From the NCBI RefSeq assembly GCF_006968745.1, contig NZ_CP030118.1:6158284-6222283 (forward strand): 64,000 nt of DNA, read 5' to 3'. Source of the DNA: Brasilonema sennae CENA114 (GTDB lineage: Bacteria > Cyanobacteriota > Cyanobacteriia > Cyanobacteriales > Nostocaceae). How positions within the stretch are numbered: the first letter of the stretch is position 1; the number at the start of each line of letters is the position of its first letter. The position numbers and the translations under genes are program-made. Below, piece by piece: positions 1-9,414 of the stretch. Below the pieces are notes generated by a model. That model saw nothing but the letters and a program-made list of their open reading frames with translations. It did not search any database and was not told the DNA's origin.

Positions 1-90
1 CTACTAGAAAACCCGGAAAATGGCATCATGGTAGCGATTAATCAAGTAGAGAGTGGCATTCTCAAGTCAATTAAAATATCTGCCCAATAA
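1..90 (+). CDS. 3' end of an unidentified gene
   Basis: A reading frame is open from the first base of the window and stops with TAA at 88-90, giving 29 residues ending in SIKISAQ. It is the C-terminus of a gene that begins outside the window. The fragment is too short to assign to a family. It converges with the hydrolase gene that follows on the opposite strand. Confidence 0.45.
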   Translation, partial: LLENPENGIMVAINQVESGILKSIKISAQ

Positions 91-115
91 ATTGAACATT
101 TGACAAGACTTATTT

Positions 116-1150
116 TTAAGAACAGGCTGATTTTTTCTCTTTTGAATAATCAATAATTATTTTTTTATCCATCACTGCCAACAGAACCGATAAATCTGGG
201 GAAATTCTTTCTGTTAAGTTTAGCTGTTGAGTCGCAATCTCAAAAGTTTTTCCTTGCAGTATTTGATAACCAATTTCCATAACTTCAGACCAAGTCACCT
301 CACTTTCAAGATAAGCTTTCGCCATAGTCATTAGTAGTTCTTGATATTGATTTCCCTCAGTTTTTGTCATCATTGTGTGGGGAATTTCAAACATTTTATC
401 AAAGCTGTAATACCAAGATTTTGGCTGTTGTTCAATTGTCGCTTTAGAAAAACATTGCAATTCACAGTGATTGATAGCTGGATCGTTTTCACTAGAAATA
501 ATGAACATCGGCACTGCTAAATTCGTTTTGACTCTATCAATAATTTCTTGGCCCATTTCTAAAAAAATCCGCAGTGCTGGAATGCGGAAGCCTTCATAGC
601 CAAAATTACCTGTATTATCTTTATTCAGCCATTCATAATAAATTGGGAGAACTTCCACAACAAAATTTATGATTGCATTATTACCACTTATGTAAGGAGC
701 AAATAGCAAAGCTTTTTCAATTGATTGGGGATGTTCCAAGGCTAAAGTTGCTGCTAAGTTTCCACCTGTGGATATTCCACCGACTATCACTTGCTCTCCT
801 AAATTTTGTGCCACCTTCAACCAATAAAGTGCAAACTCTTGGTAAATTTCGCGTTCCATTGGTAGAGGAGGGGGATTGTCTCCATTCCAATCTCCAGCGA
901 CTCCATGACCTGGTTGTAAGGGTACTAAAACATTGTAACCAGCGTCAAATAGTTTTTTTCCTATTGGTTCAAACTGGTAGGGGCCAGCAGTAAATCCGTG
1001 GAAAAAAAGGCAAACTTTTGAAGTAGCACGTGGATGGAGAAAAATTTTTGAGCGGCAAGCATCATTTCTTATTGGTAGAGTTTCCTCTACTGATTTGACT
1101 TCTTGAAAGATGCCTGCTTTTGTTGTGCAATAGTCAGATATATTTGACAT
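116..1150 (-). CDS. alpha/beta hydrolase (serine hydrolase, lysophospholipase-like)
   Basis: This 344-residue protein is an alpha/beta-hydrolase-fold enzyme, probably a cytoplasmic esterase or lipase; the substrate is not evident. The N-terminal strand-loop HGFTAGPYQF (about residues 51-60) supplies the oxyanion-hole region. The nucleophile elbow is GGISTGGN (about 123-130), with Ser as the catalytic residue. ENDPAINH (about 219-226) is a good place for the acid, and IPHTMM (about 254-259) carries the probable catalytic His. There is no signal peptide. An unusual C-terminal extension of about 75 residues follows the His and looks helical. The start ATG at 1150 is the first Met. The gene is monocistronic between a partial plus-strand gene and a 279-bp spacer. 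Confidence 0.75.
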   Translation of the reverse strand: MSNISDYCTTKAGIFQEVKSVEETLPIRNDACRSKIFLHPRATSKVCLFFHGFTAGPYQFEPIGKKLFDAGYNVLVPLQPGHGVAGDWNGDNPPPLPMEREIYQEFALYWLKVAQNLGEQVIVGGISTGGNLAATLALEHPQSIEKALLFAPYISGNNAIINFVVEVLPIYYEWLNKDNTGNFGYEGFRIPALRIFLEMGQEIIDRVKTNLAVPMFIISSENDPAINHCELQCFSKATIEQQPKSWYYSFDKMFEIPHTMMTKTEGNQYQELLMTMAKAYLESEVTWSEVMEIGYQILQGKTFEIATQQLNLTERISPDLSVLLAVMDKKIIIDYSKEKKSACS

Positions 1151-1429
1151 GTTTTATACAGATTTAAGTTATTATTTTTTTCGGGAAAAACTCCAGTTCA
1201 CTTGAATATGCTACCAGACCTATAACTTTTCAAAAAGAAACTAAATCGTCTATGGTAACACTGTAAAGTCATCATTTTGTGTCTAAAAAGTCACTGTCAT
1301 TACTTTGTTTATTATACGTGGAGAACACAAGGCGAGAAAAAACAAGGTAGCAATGGTATTCTATGCTGTTAGCTCTAGCACGTTAAACTAGGTCTGATAA
1401 CAGCCACTCTGTAAACATATGAGGCTTTT

Positions 1430-1987
1430 ATGGCAGCTGATCTGCAACAGATTGCTTATTATTTAGACAACCTTGGTTGGGACTACCGTATCGATCCAGA
1501 AGAAGGCCGTATTATCACAGGTGTAGAAAGTGATAATGTTGAAGATTTCCTGATTGTTGTCCAGCTGGACGAGGAGGGAAAATATTTCCGGCTATTTGCC
1601 CCCCAAGTGTTATCAGGGGTGAGCGATCACCCTCACAAAGCAGCTATTCTTCAAACAATGCTGTATATTTCCTGGGAAACCAAAATGCTGCAATGGGAGT
1701 ATGATCCATCAGATGGGGAAATCCGTGCGATAATTGAGTTTCCCCTGGAAGACTCGATTCTGACAGAAAAACAATTTAACCGTTGTTTACATGGGTTAGT
1801 TCAGCTTGTAGATTCTGTGGCCATACCCCGTCTGATGGCAGTGATGGAAACGGGTCATGACCCGGGTAATGTAGAACTTGGTGAGAGAATTCTACTCAGC
1901 ATTCAGGAACAGTCTCCTGGATTGCTAGATCTCTTAGAAAAGGCGATGGAAGCTCGTAAAAAACGAGGAAGTTTTCCTAGCGAATGA
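1430..1987 (+). CDS. YbjN domain-containing protein
   Basis: This 185-residue acidic soluble protein belongs to the YbjN/type III secretion chaperone-like fold group. Cyanobacteria and plants carry it as a conserved protein of unclear role, suspected in protein stability or signalling. The diagnostic stretch is LGWDYRIDPEEGRIITGV (about residues 14-31), followed by the alternating strand segment FLIVVQLDEEGKYFRLFAP and the WETKMLQWEYDPSDGEIRA region. A helical tail ends in basic RKKRG. There is no signal peptide or membrane segment. ATG at 1430 is the first start. It lies 75 bp upstream of a DUF3318 gene on the same strand and may be co-transcribed with it. Confidence 0.75.
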   Translation: MAADLQQIAYYLDNLGWDYRIDPEEGRIITGVESDNVEDFLIVVQLDEEGKYFRLFAPQVLSGVSDHPHKAAILQTMLYISWETKMLQWEYDPSDGEIRAIIEFPLEDSILTEKQFNRCLHGLVQLVDSVAIPRLMAVMETGHDPGNVELGERILLSIQEQSPGLLDLLEKAMEARKKRGSFPSE

Positions 1988-2062
1988 GTCGGATCGCCAG
2001 TGAAATCGCTATACTCCAAAGTGATACCCTCAAGATACTGAAGTTTTCTAGGGCTGGATATT

Positions 2063-2707
2063 ATGACATCCTATGTAACCTCCTCTGCTAAAGCAGAAAT
2101 GAGTGAACTACGGCGGTTAAAGGGCTTATTACCACCGGAATTGCAAAGTTGGGTCACGGTTGAAGGTACAACTGAGGTTAATCCACCGATGATCCGCTGC
2201 GAAGAAATTGGCAAAGACCAAGTCGAAGTTCAAATCGATTTGGCAAAATGGGATTCACTGGCGATGGATCAGCGCAATTTACTATTTTGGCACGAAGTAG
2301 CCCGCATTCAAAATGATACTATTCCCAAAGATGGTTGGGAAATGGCGGCGTTGGCGATTGGTTTGGGCGGCGCTGTCGGTGAGTTGTGGGTACAGGATGG
2401 ATTGTTGCTAGTATTAGCTTTGGGTTTGTGCGGAGTTTCCGGCTGGCGACTTTATCAAAAGAATAGTGGCGAAAAGCAATTCAAAGAATTAGTTGATGCG
2501 GACGAGAAAGCGATCGCCTTAGCAACTCGCTTCGGTTACACTCTCCCTAATGCCTACAAAAGTCTGGGTAGCGCCTTGAAAACCCTTATTGACACCACAC
2601 CCAGCAAGCGCCTGCGTTCTAGATACGAAGCACGGCTGTCTGCCCTTAAGCGTAGTGCCAATAAGGCAAAATCAAAATCTAGGAATATCGATGAGGGCGA
2701 AATTTAA
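2063..2707 (+). CDS. DUF3318 domain-containing membrane protein
   Basis: This 214-residue protein matches the cyanobacterial DUF3318 family of unknown function. The N-terminal half is soluble and contains LLFWHEVARIQNDTIPKDGW (about residues 73-92), the most recognisable family stretch. Two hydrophobic segments follow (AALAIGLGGAVGELWV and GLLLVLALGLCGVSGW, about 94-128), predicting a hairpin membrane anchor. The C-terminal tail is helical and Lys/Arg/Ser-rich. The TAA stop at 2705-2707 directly abuts an AGTTATC repeat array, so the repeat element may supply the stop and the transcript end. Confidence 0.75.
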   Translation: MTSYVTSSAKAEMSELRRLKGLLPPELQSWVTVEGTTEVNPPMIRCEEIGKDQVEVQIDLAKWDSLAMDQRNLLFWHEVARIQNDTIPKDGWEMAALAIGLGGAVGELWVQDGLLLVLALGLCGVSGWRLYQKNSGEKQFKELVDADEKAIALATRFGYTLPNAYKSLGSALKTLIDTTPSKRLRSRYEARLSALKRSANKAKSKSRNIDEGEI

Positions 2708-3133
2708 CAGTCATCAGTTATCAGTTATCAGTTACCAGTTATCAAAAAGAAATACGGATTCGTTTCTTTTGTTAACCCTTCGGGTGTGCGCAGAGCGCAC
2801 GCCTTACGGCGAACGCCAGATGCCTCTGTCGGGAAACCCTCTCCGTTTGCGTAGCGCCCCCTATGCCTGCGGCACGGCTACGCCTATCGGGGGTAGTTGC
2901 CACAACGCGCTTAACCCGACGCCCTTCGGGTTCGCCAGTCGCCTACGGAGGGAGACCCTCCTGCAGCGCTGGTCTCACCAGATACCTCTGTCGGGAAACC
3001 CTCATCAAGTACTGGCTCCCTCCGGGTTCACCAGTCGCCTACGGCGGGAAACCCGCCTGCAGCGCTGGATTCACCGCAAGGCACAACTCTTGGCAGCACT
3101 GGACTCACTGTTCACTGTTAACTGTTCACTGAT
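2708..3133. repeat. composite repeat block: AGTTATC array, GC-rich palindromes, TGTTAACTGTTCAC tail
   Basis: This non-coding stretch opens with tandem CAGTTATCAGTTATC-type units (2709-2745) directly after a stop codon. It continues with a GC-rich array built from units such as GCCTACGGCGGGAAACC and CTCTGTCGGGAAACCCTC (about 2775-3085), repeated with small changes, and closes with ACTGTTCACTGTTAACTG (3107-3127). The same order recurs after apcF (16022-16232) and near 37203-37380. Open frames through it are products of high GC and repetition, not genes. Confidence 0.8.
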
Positions 3134-4700
3134 TTAAGTATGACTCCGCCGTCTGAGCCATAAACCGCTTAAACCCAGTAACATAAGCCCAGTAGTTGTT
3201 GTCGCTTCTGGCACTTTTTGTGCTGGGATAAATCTGCCAAGTTCAGCAGAACTCACTTTAAACGAGTAAAGGAACCCAGGAATTAACTTTTGACCATTTG
3301 GGCAGCCACTGTCAATCGGTCTCTTGCTATAGCTGGTACCATTGGCATTGGTACAAATGTCAAACTGAGTAGAATTGTCGTCTTGGGTGACACTAAAATC
3401 ATTGTCCGTCCCAATCAGCAGGGCATAAGAACCATCATTGAGTCGCGGACCAATTGCCAGACCTTCCATCTTTTCTGCTATCTTTGTCCAATCACCTGGA
3501 TTGTCAGGACTCAAAGTTGCAGCAATATCCAAAAATAAAGATTTACTTACTGGGTTAACACCTGTGGGTAATGTATTGGTGTTTGCCAAACTGATTGTGC
3601 TGACATCAGTTGCACCCGTTAAATCAATTTTGTACACTCGCTTGCTACCAACAGGTAGTGGTGTCTGGGTTGGATCTTGTACCAAATTATTCAGTGCGTC
3701 CACCCCAAACCCGCGATTATCTCTTTCTATGACTAGGAATTCCTTTTCATTAAGCGCAGTAATAGAACTCAGACCAATATTACGCCCTTGGGAAGTTGCC
3801 GCAAAATCATCTTTTGTCCCAGGAATGCGGGAGTTAATGTCTGCTAAACTCTCTAGCTGATAGATGTACTGATCCGTACTTTTTCCAGTTGCTGTGTCAA
3901 ATTCTACTAATCGTAAATTGCCACTGAGTCGTCCGTCTGGTGAACCACCGTTAGAACCTTCGTTCACTAAGGGACCTTGTAGTACAGCATAGAGTTTGCT
4001 ACCATCAGGTAGGAGAGTTAAGCCTTCAAATCCTCGATTATCTTGGCGTCCATTGGTAATGGTAGGACGACCATCGACAAAGTTGAGCTTGCCATTCGCT
4101 TCTTTAGGAATTAAATTTTCTGGAATGGTAAATGCCCGTAAGAATGAACCATCAGGTTTGAATTCATACACAGATGTATCATACTCATCAGACACATAGA
4201 AATGACCATTAGGAGCAACAGCAAAGCCTTCTGGGTCAAAACTTAAACCAAGAGTTCCTGCATTGCCATTCAGCAATGTGGGGTTCAATCCGTTAAAATT
4301 TTGACCATCTTTTGTGAACAAAATTGTTTCTAGTACTTGAAAATTTGCAATTGCCCCTGTGTTGCGATCAACATCTAAAGAAAACTTTTGTACTCGTGTG
4401 TTATACGAAATTCTGCCACCACCGGGACCGCGAGGGTGCGGAGCACCCGCCCAAAGGGCGAACGCCCAACCCATAATATACATTGTTCAAGCGATCGTAG
4501 TAGAGATCCGAAAAATATCCCAAACGATTCACATTGGCGCTGTTGCCACTAGATGGGTATAAATCTGTACTTTCACCAGGGATAGAGAGGGTATTGTTCA
4601 AGGAAATACCATATGCCGATTTTATGTATCCTGTAAAACTTACAGCGGACACAATTAACGACCAGCTTAACAGGGAAAACAAATGCTTTGCTTGAATCAT
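3134..4700 (-). pseudogene. phytase-like esterase, secreted, PEP-CTERM; frameshifted by palindromic insertion
   Basis: This is a gene for an esterase-like/phytase-like beta-propeller protein of about 510 residues, now in two frames. The 5' part starts at ATG 4700 and encodes a signal peptide (MIQAKHLFSLLSWSLIVSAV) and the first propeller strands to NNVYYGLG. The 3' part resumes one frame over at RGPGGGRISYNTRVQKF and contains FDPEGFAVAPNGHFYVSDEY, the typical phytase-like motif, plus IERDNRGFG and a C-terminal VPEATTTTGLMLLGLSGLW anchor with basic RRR end (PEP-CTERM-like). The break is a 30-base block replacing two bases at 4433-4462, presumably within an ancestral GGCGATCGC. The full-length product would have been exported and sorted to the envelope. 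Unless the frame is recovered, the gene is inactive. Confidence 0.75.
4433..4462. repeat. double-hairpin palindromic insertion in the phytase-like gene
   Basis: Two perfect stem-loops sit back to back: GGGTGC-gga-GCACCC (4434-4448) and CGCCC-aaa-GGGCG (4448-4460). Removing the block and restoring AT gives an uninterrupted frame with ...YYGLGDRGPGGG..., so a net gain of 28 bases explains the frameshift. The hairpin style matches the GC-rich units in the intergenic repeat blocks of this window. Confidence 0.75.
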
Positions 4701-4905
4701 CTGTAAGAAAAAAAGAATTACTTATGACTTTTTCAGCATCTGACTCCCGTATTAAGAACAGATTAACTCTGTATAAATGTCATTTTTTTACATCCAAACT
4801 TTATAGGATTGGGTTTTTGCTTGATCATATCTTTACAAAGGTTAGTAGTTAAGTTGGACAATTAATAACTAACTACTAACGCGTTTAGATTTTTACTCTC
4901 AAAAG

Positions 4906-5703
4906 TTAAAGTTGATTCAGCATTTTATGAGTTTGAGGAACGACACGTACACACTTGAGAAAACGCTTCATTAAAGCTTGCCAATTTAAGACTTGACTGG
5001 GAGAGGGAGCTACCACTGGTAGTTGTTTGAACGCACTAGGATCATCTAATGGCGTGACAGATTGTAAAAATACAGGAATAGATGGATTGACAGATGCTAC
5101 CAATTGGGCAGAGCGTTCTAACTCAGTGGGATTTGTTGTTTGAGAAACAATGATTTTCACAAAAACTTCTACTTGTGATGTCCAACACAGCTGAAGAAAT
5201 TCTGCATGTTCTCGCCAACGATTTTCGCCACTTGTACTAGGCATTTTGAAATCCATTCCCACAGAGTCTATTAGTGGTAGTATACTATTCAGTAGATCTG
5301 GACGATGTCCACCTGTTTCCAAGTATACAGGTAAATTTGTCACTGAGCGTACTTGGGGTAAAAATTCTACCAAAAATGGGGTGTGTAAAAGTGGTTCGCC
5401 ACCCGTTAAGGTAATGGTATCGTGTAGACAAGGCAAGTTTTGTCGCTCAACCCATTCTAGTAACATGGGTAGTGAAACAGGATTCGAGTAAATTTTAAAG
5501 TCACGTAATCCAGGGGTTTGCTCTATCCTACAAGTAGCAGGTGCATTCCAAGTATGTGCGCTATCGCAAAAGTGACAACGCAAGTCACAAAGAGCAAAAC
5601 GAATGAAAATTTGACGTGTTCCCACATTCAGTCCTTCCCCTTGTATGGCGGAAAAGACCTCTATCAGGCGTGCGGTAGGTGTAACAGTAGTCTTAAGGGT
5701 CAT
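4906..5703 (-). CDS. queE: 7-carboxy-7-deazaguanine synthase (radical SAM)
   Basis: This 265-residue radical SAM enzyme converts 6-carboxy-tetrahydropterin to 7-carboxy-7-deazaguanine in queuosine and 7-deazapurine synthesis. The N-terminus has EVFSAIQGEGLNVGTRQIFIRF, the QueE signature. It is followed by CDLRCHFCDSAHTW (about residues 38-51), the CX3CX2C cysteines that bind the 4Fe-4S cluster. TLTGGEPLLH (about 97-106) binds SAM, and YLETGGHRP (about 127-135) is the next conserved strand. The length is slightly above short QueE forms because of an insert after the cluster motif. ATG at 5703 fits the family N-terminus. It is separated from neighbours on both sides by more than 200 bp and is probably monocistronic. 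Confidence 0.9.
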   Translation of the reverse strand: MTLKTTVTPTARLIEVFSAIQGEGLNVGTRQIFIRFALCDLRCHFCDSAHTWNAPATCRIEQTPGLRDFKIYSNPVSLPMLLEWVERQNLPCLHDTITLTGGEPLLHTPFLVEFLPQVRSVTNLPVYLETGGHRPDLLNSILPLIDSVGMDFKMPSTSGENRWREHAEFLQLCWTSQVEVFVKIIVSQTTNPTELERSAQLVASVNPSIPVFLQSVTPLDDPSAFKQLPVVAPSPSQVLNWQALMKRFLKCVRVVPQTHKMLNQL

Positions 5704-6015
5704 GTGATGATAGCAATAGGTATGTGCTAGGTTGGCACAAAAGCAAGAATGTTCTTCACGAAAAAAGTATGAAGCATTAAGTAAAAAGTATGAAGATACG
5801 GCAAAAGTGAGAAACAGAAAGTAGGAAATGAAGAATAAAATATGAAATACTTTATTTCTTACCCTTTATTCTTTCTTGGCATACTTCATCCTTTACACTT
5901 CAAACTTTAAGTTAGCTTCTTGTTCTGTTGTGAATCGTCCCTGATGATATCCAATCTCAACTGAAGTAACTATCAATTCGCTTGGACTAAATAGTGTTTG
6001 GCAGATTATATTGAC
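5704..6015. other. intergenic spacer with AT-rich short repeats
   Basis: This is the divergent spacer between queE and the sugar transferase. It contains purine-rich repeated words such as AAAAAGTATGAAG (around 5763-5795) and their pyrimidine-rich counterparts (TTTATTCTTTCTT, ATACTTCATCCTTTACACTTC, around 5868-5902), which could pair into an imperfect long stem. No gene or clear promoter was recognised. Confidence 0.45.
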
Positions 6016-7035
6016 ATGGCAACGAAAGTGCAGGGTTTCATGACGACTAGCCAACCCAAAGAGGTAAATTTTCCGGTGACGTTCTCAAATGACACGGCAA
6101 TTGTGCAGGTACCAGTGCGGTTGAGCGTGCTTGAGGCTGTAGCCTTTAAGCAAACCTGCCAAGAGATTACTCTAGCAAATCCCGATACTAGACAAATTAT
6201 CATTGACTTTCACCAAACTACTTTTATGGATAGTAGTGGTTTAGGTGCCTTGGTCAGTAATTTGAAAATTGCTCATGAAAAAAATATCGAATTTATACTA
6301 CGGAATGTGACCCCTCAGGTTATGTCAGTACTTAACCTGACAGGACTGGACAAAGTCTTTTCTATTGAGTCTCAAGGGCAAACATCATCAAAAAGCCAAT
6401 TAGAAGGACTACCAACGACACATCCTTCTGTTCGTTCTTGGATGAAACGGTTTATAGACATAGTTGGATCACTAGTTGGTTTGCTGATTGTAGGAGTTTT
6501 GTTTATCCCTATTGCTGTGGCTATTCGACTCGATAGTCCCGGTCCAATTTTCTTTAGTCAAATTCGTTGTGGTTGGATGGGCAAACGCTTTCTGATTTGG
6601 AAATTCCGCTCAATGTATATTGACGCAGAAGCGAAAAAAGCCGAACTAGAAAAACAGAACCAGGTTCAAGGAGCATTTTTCAAAATAGACAACGATCCAC
6701 GAATAACCAAGGTCGGACGCTTTTTGCGTCGAACCAGCCTAGATGAACTACCCCAATTTTGGAATGTTTTCAAAGGAGAGATGAGTTTAGTCGGTACCAG
6801 ACCACCTACACCAGATGAAGTAGAGCGCTATGAAGTTCCAGAGTGGCAACGTTTGGATGTTAAACCAGGAATGACCGGAGAATGGCAGGTAAATGGACGG
6901 TCTAGTATCCGTAAATTTGAAGACGTCATTCGTTTAGATTTACAGTATCAAAAAAACTGGAATTTAATCTACGATTTGATGTTAATTTTTAAAACAGTAG
7001 CCATCTTATTTAAGAAAAACAGTGGCGCTGTTTAA
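6016..7035 (+). CDS. STAS domain fused to bacterial sugar transferase (undecaprenyl-phosphate glycosyl-1-phosphate transferase)
   Basis: This is a two-domain protein of about 339 residues. Residues about 20-120 form a STAS (anti-sigma-factor-antagonist-like) domain with TTFMDSSGLGALVSN, where the Ser pair is the usual phosphorylation region. Residues about 140-339 form a bacterial sugar transferase of the WcaJ/RfbP type. It has one membrane helix (DIVGSLVGLLIVGVLFIPIA), the PGPIFFSQIRCGWMGKRF loop, KFRSM, the RRTSLDELPQFWNV core, MSLVGTRPP and the PGMTGEWQVNGRSS motif. The transferase would load the first sugar phosphate on a lipid carrier for exopolysaccharide synthesis at the inner membrane. 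A TTG at 5998 is in frame, but ATG 6016 is preferred; no clear ribosome binding site decides. A glycosyltransferase follows about 1 kb downstream. The STAS fusion suggests control by phosphorylation or partner binding. Confidence 0.85.
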   Translation: MATKVQGFMTTSQPKEVNFPVTFSNDTAIVQVPVRLSVLEAVAFKQTCQEITLANPDTRQIIIDFHQTTFMDSSGLGALVSNLKIAHEKNIEFILRNVTPQVMSVLNLTGLDKVFSIESQGQTSSKSQLEGLPTTHPSVRSWMKRFIDIVGSLVGLLIVGVLFIPIAVAIRLDSPGPIFFSQIRCGWMGKRFLIWKFRSMYIDAEAKKAELEKQNQVQGAFFKIDNDPRITKVGRFLRRTSLDELPQFWNVFKGEMSLVGTRPPTPDEVERYEVPEWQRLDVKPGMTGEWQVNGRSSIRKFEDVIRLDLQYQKNWNLIYDLMLIFKTVAILFKKNSGAV

Positions 7036-8028
7036 ATCTATTTTTACAGGTGTAAAGCAACGATTAGCTCGACAAAATGGATTTTGTCGAGCTAAGAGTG
7101 TTAAAAGCGCTTCTATAAACAAACAAGCGCAGGGCAAATGCATCTAAATTTTGCTGGATGAATTTTTAACAAAAATAGGACTTACGTACGCGCTACTAAA
7201 AACAGTGAGTTGCCTCCCTTGTCCCGCAGCGCGTGTCACGCCACTGCTCCACTTGGGGTTTCCCCAAGTAGAGCAGTGGCTCCCCTTGGGACGAGCGCGG
7301 TACTAGTGGTGGAGGCATGCACAAGGGTGTCAACAGAGAGTTATCGTACTTGTTGACACCCTTCGCCGTCTATGCACGCAAAGCAACCTTCGGTTAGCGC
7401 TCCGCCCGATGAAATCTTCCACCCGGCAACGCCAGACGCACGCCACATGCTTGTTCTGGTCTTATACCCTTTCACAAAAATCCTGATACATTTGACTCCC
7501 CCACTTGCCCACCATGTTCTAACTTTAAAGTGAAACGGTCTTACCGCACGGCGCTGACTCGACTTTGCGCGCCCGGTTGTCCTGTTCAGTCAAGGGAAAA
7601 ATGTAGCAGTGTCCGAAACAAGCCTGCCAGATTTATAAGGGGGTTGGGTGAAACCCCTCCCACAAAATCTAAACACTCAATTTTTGATCTCCTGGCACTT
7701 ATGTCAGATTTTTTTGTCATCAATCTCTTGAAGCTATACGTAAATCATATTTATATTTGAAAGAGCATAAGTAAAAACAATTACGTATTTACTTAAGTGA
7801 ATTTAATGATATAGATAATTTATATAGCAATCCTTCAGGCAAAAAAATACTAACGCAACTCTTACAAACCAGCATCGAATTTTACTCAATCTTCAACAAA
7901 GAAAGGCTAACATTGGTAGCGTCTGAAGGGAAAATGCATATATCAACTCACACAAGTGCGGAATAAGGTTAACAACAAATGTTGTCATAGAAAGACACCA
8001 GGGTTATTCAGACTCAAACTAATTTGCT
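7036..8028. other. long intergenic region with two strong hairpins
   Basis: There is no convincing gene in almost 1 kb. At 7240-7280 a stem of about 18 bp with one mismatch folds around ACTTGGGG-ttt-CCCCAAGT, embedded in a GC-rich repeat patch. At 7323-7335 and 7351-7363 a perfect 13-bp inverted repeat (AAGGGTGTCAACA / TGTTGACACCCTT) flanks a 15-nt loop. Neither is followed by a T run, so simple terminators are unlikely. The rest is AT-rich and may hold the 5' leader of the glycosyltransferase. A 76-codon frame at 7530-7760 has no recognisable features. Confidence 0.55.
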
Positions 8029-9330
8029 ATGCGTATTTTGATTTACTCTTACAATTATTCTCCAGAACCAATTGGTATTGCTCCCCTGATGACTGAATTA
8101 GCAGAGGGATTGGTTAAGCGCGGACATCAAGTACGCGTAGTGACTGCTATGCCGAATTACCCTGAGCGTCGGATATACGAGAATTATCGGGGCAAGTGGT
8201 TTGTGAGCGAGTACAAGAATGGGGTTCAAATCCAACGGAGTTATGTTTGGATTCGTCCGCAGCCTAACTTAATAGACCGATTATTGCTAGATGCAAGCTT
8301 CGTGCTTACAAGTTTTTTCCCAGCGATCGCAGGTTGGCGTCCAGATGTCATTCTCTCAACCTCACCATCCTTACCTGTTTGCTTACCAACTGCCTTTTTA
8401 GGATGGCTATACAGATGCCCTGTAGTCTTAAATCTTCAAGATATATTGCCAGACGCTGCATTACACGTTGGATTGTTGAAGAACAAATTGCTTATTAAGG
8501 TGTTAACAGCACTAGAAAAATTCGCTTACCACAGTGCTACTAAAATTAGTGTGATTGCTGACGGTTTTGTAGAAAATTTACAAAAAAAGGGTGTAGCACT
8601 TGGCAAAATTGCACAAATTCCCAACTGGGTCGATATCAATTTTGTCCGACCTCTGCCAAAAGAAAATAACGCTTTTAGAGTAGCTCATAACCTAGATGGT
8701 AAATTTGTGGTGCTATACTCTGGCAACATTGCCCTCACTCAAGGTTTAGAAACTGTTGTAACAGCCGCTTCTTTGTTACGCCATATTCCAGAAATAACCT
8801 TTGTGATTGTAGGGGAAGCAAAAGGTTTGCAGCGGTTACAAATGGCTTGCACCGAATCCGGTGCTGATAATGTTTTGCTACTACCTTTTCAACCTCGCGA
8901 AAGTTTACCAGAATTGTTGGCAGCGGCTGATGTGGGTTTAGTGGTGCAAAAGAAAAATGTTATATCTTTTAACATGCCATCGAAAATCCAAATATTGCTC
9001 GGCAGTGGTCGGGCAGTGGTAGGATCAGTGCCCAGTAATGGCACAGCAGCTAGAGCTATTAAACAAAGTGCTGGTGGAGTGGTTGTTCCTCCAGAAAAAC
9101 CTGAAGCTTTAGCAAAGGCGATTTTAGATTTGTACAACAACCCAGAAAAAGTAAAAACCTTAGGGTGTAATAGTCGCAAGTTTGCAGTTGAGCAGTATGC
9201 TTTTGAACAAGCATTAACTCGCTACGAGTCTTTGTTCTACTCAGTGCTCGCTGAAGATTCAACAATTGAGCCACTTGTCAATTCCTTTGCCCAAAAACGT
9301 CTCCTCCTCAGACCAAAGGAATCTAGATAG
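8029..9330 (+). CDS. glycosyltransferase family 4, WcaI/WbuB-like
   Basis: This 433-residue GT-B glycosyltransferase transfers a sugar from a nucleotide donor during exopolysaccharide or capsule synthesis. The N-terminal domain begins MRILIYSYNYSPEPIGIAPL, typical of WcaI-like enzymes, with the TAMPNYPERRIYENYRGKW stretch (about residues 42-60). The C-terminal donor domain has VLYSGNIALTQGLE (about 227-240), FVIVGEAKG (about 260-268) and the SFNMPSKIQILLGSGRAVVG region (about 309-328). The acidic residue of the classic E-X7-E motif is not obvious. ATG 8029 is the natural start. With the sugar transferase upstream it makes a small exopolysaccharide locus. Confidence 0.85.
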   Translation: MRILIYSYNYSPEPIGIAPLMTELAEGLVKRGHQVRVVTAMPNYPERRIYENYRGKWFVSEYKNGVQIQRSYVWIRPQPNLIDRLLLDASFVLTSFFPAIAGWRPDVILSTSPSLPVCLPTAFLGWLYRCPVVLNLQDILPDAALHVGLLKNKLLIKVLTALEKFAYHSATKISVIADGFVENLQKKGVALGKIAQIPNWVDINFVRPLPKENNAFRVAHNLDGKFVVLYSGNIALTQGLETVVTAASLLRHIPEITFVIVGEAKGLQRLQMACTESGADNVLLLPFQPRESLPELLAAADVGLVVQKKNVISFNMPSKIQILLGSGRAVVGSVPSNGTAARAIKQSAGGVVVPPEKPEALAKAILDLYNNPEKVKTLGCNSRKFAVEQYAFEQALTRYESLFYSVLAEDSTIEPLVNSFAQKRLLLRPKESR

Positions 9331-9414
9331 TAAAACTTCGTTAGAATAAAGTTATCTATTCATCACTCAAGTCGATGACTGCAACAAGCCTCCATTGTCA
9401 ACAGGATTGCCTTT

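Noticed and set aside
2589..3137. Long plus-strand frames through the repeat block
   Set aside because: They consist of translated GC-rich repeat units, with no conserved domain or ribosome binding site, and overlap the end of the DUF3318 gene.
7530..7760. 76-codon plus-strand frame in the exopolysaccharide gap
   Set aside because: Low-complexity basic start, no ribosome binding site, no family; likely chance.
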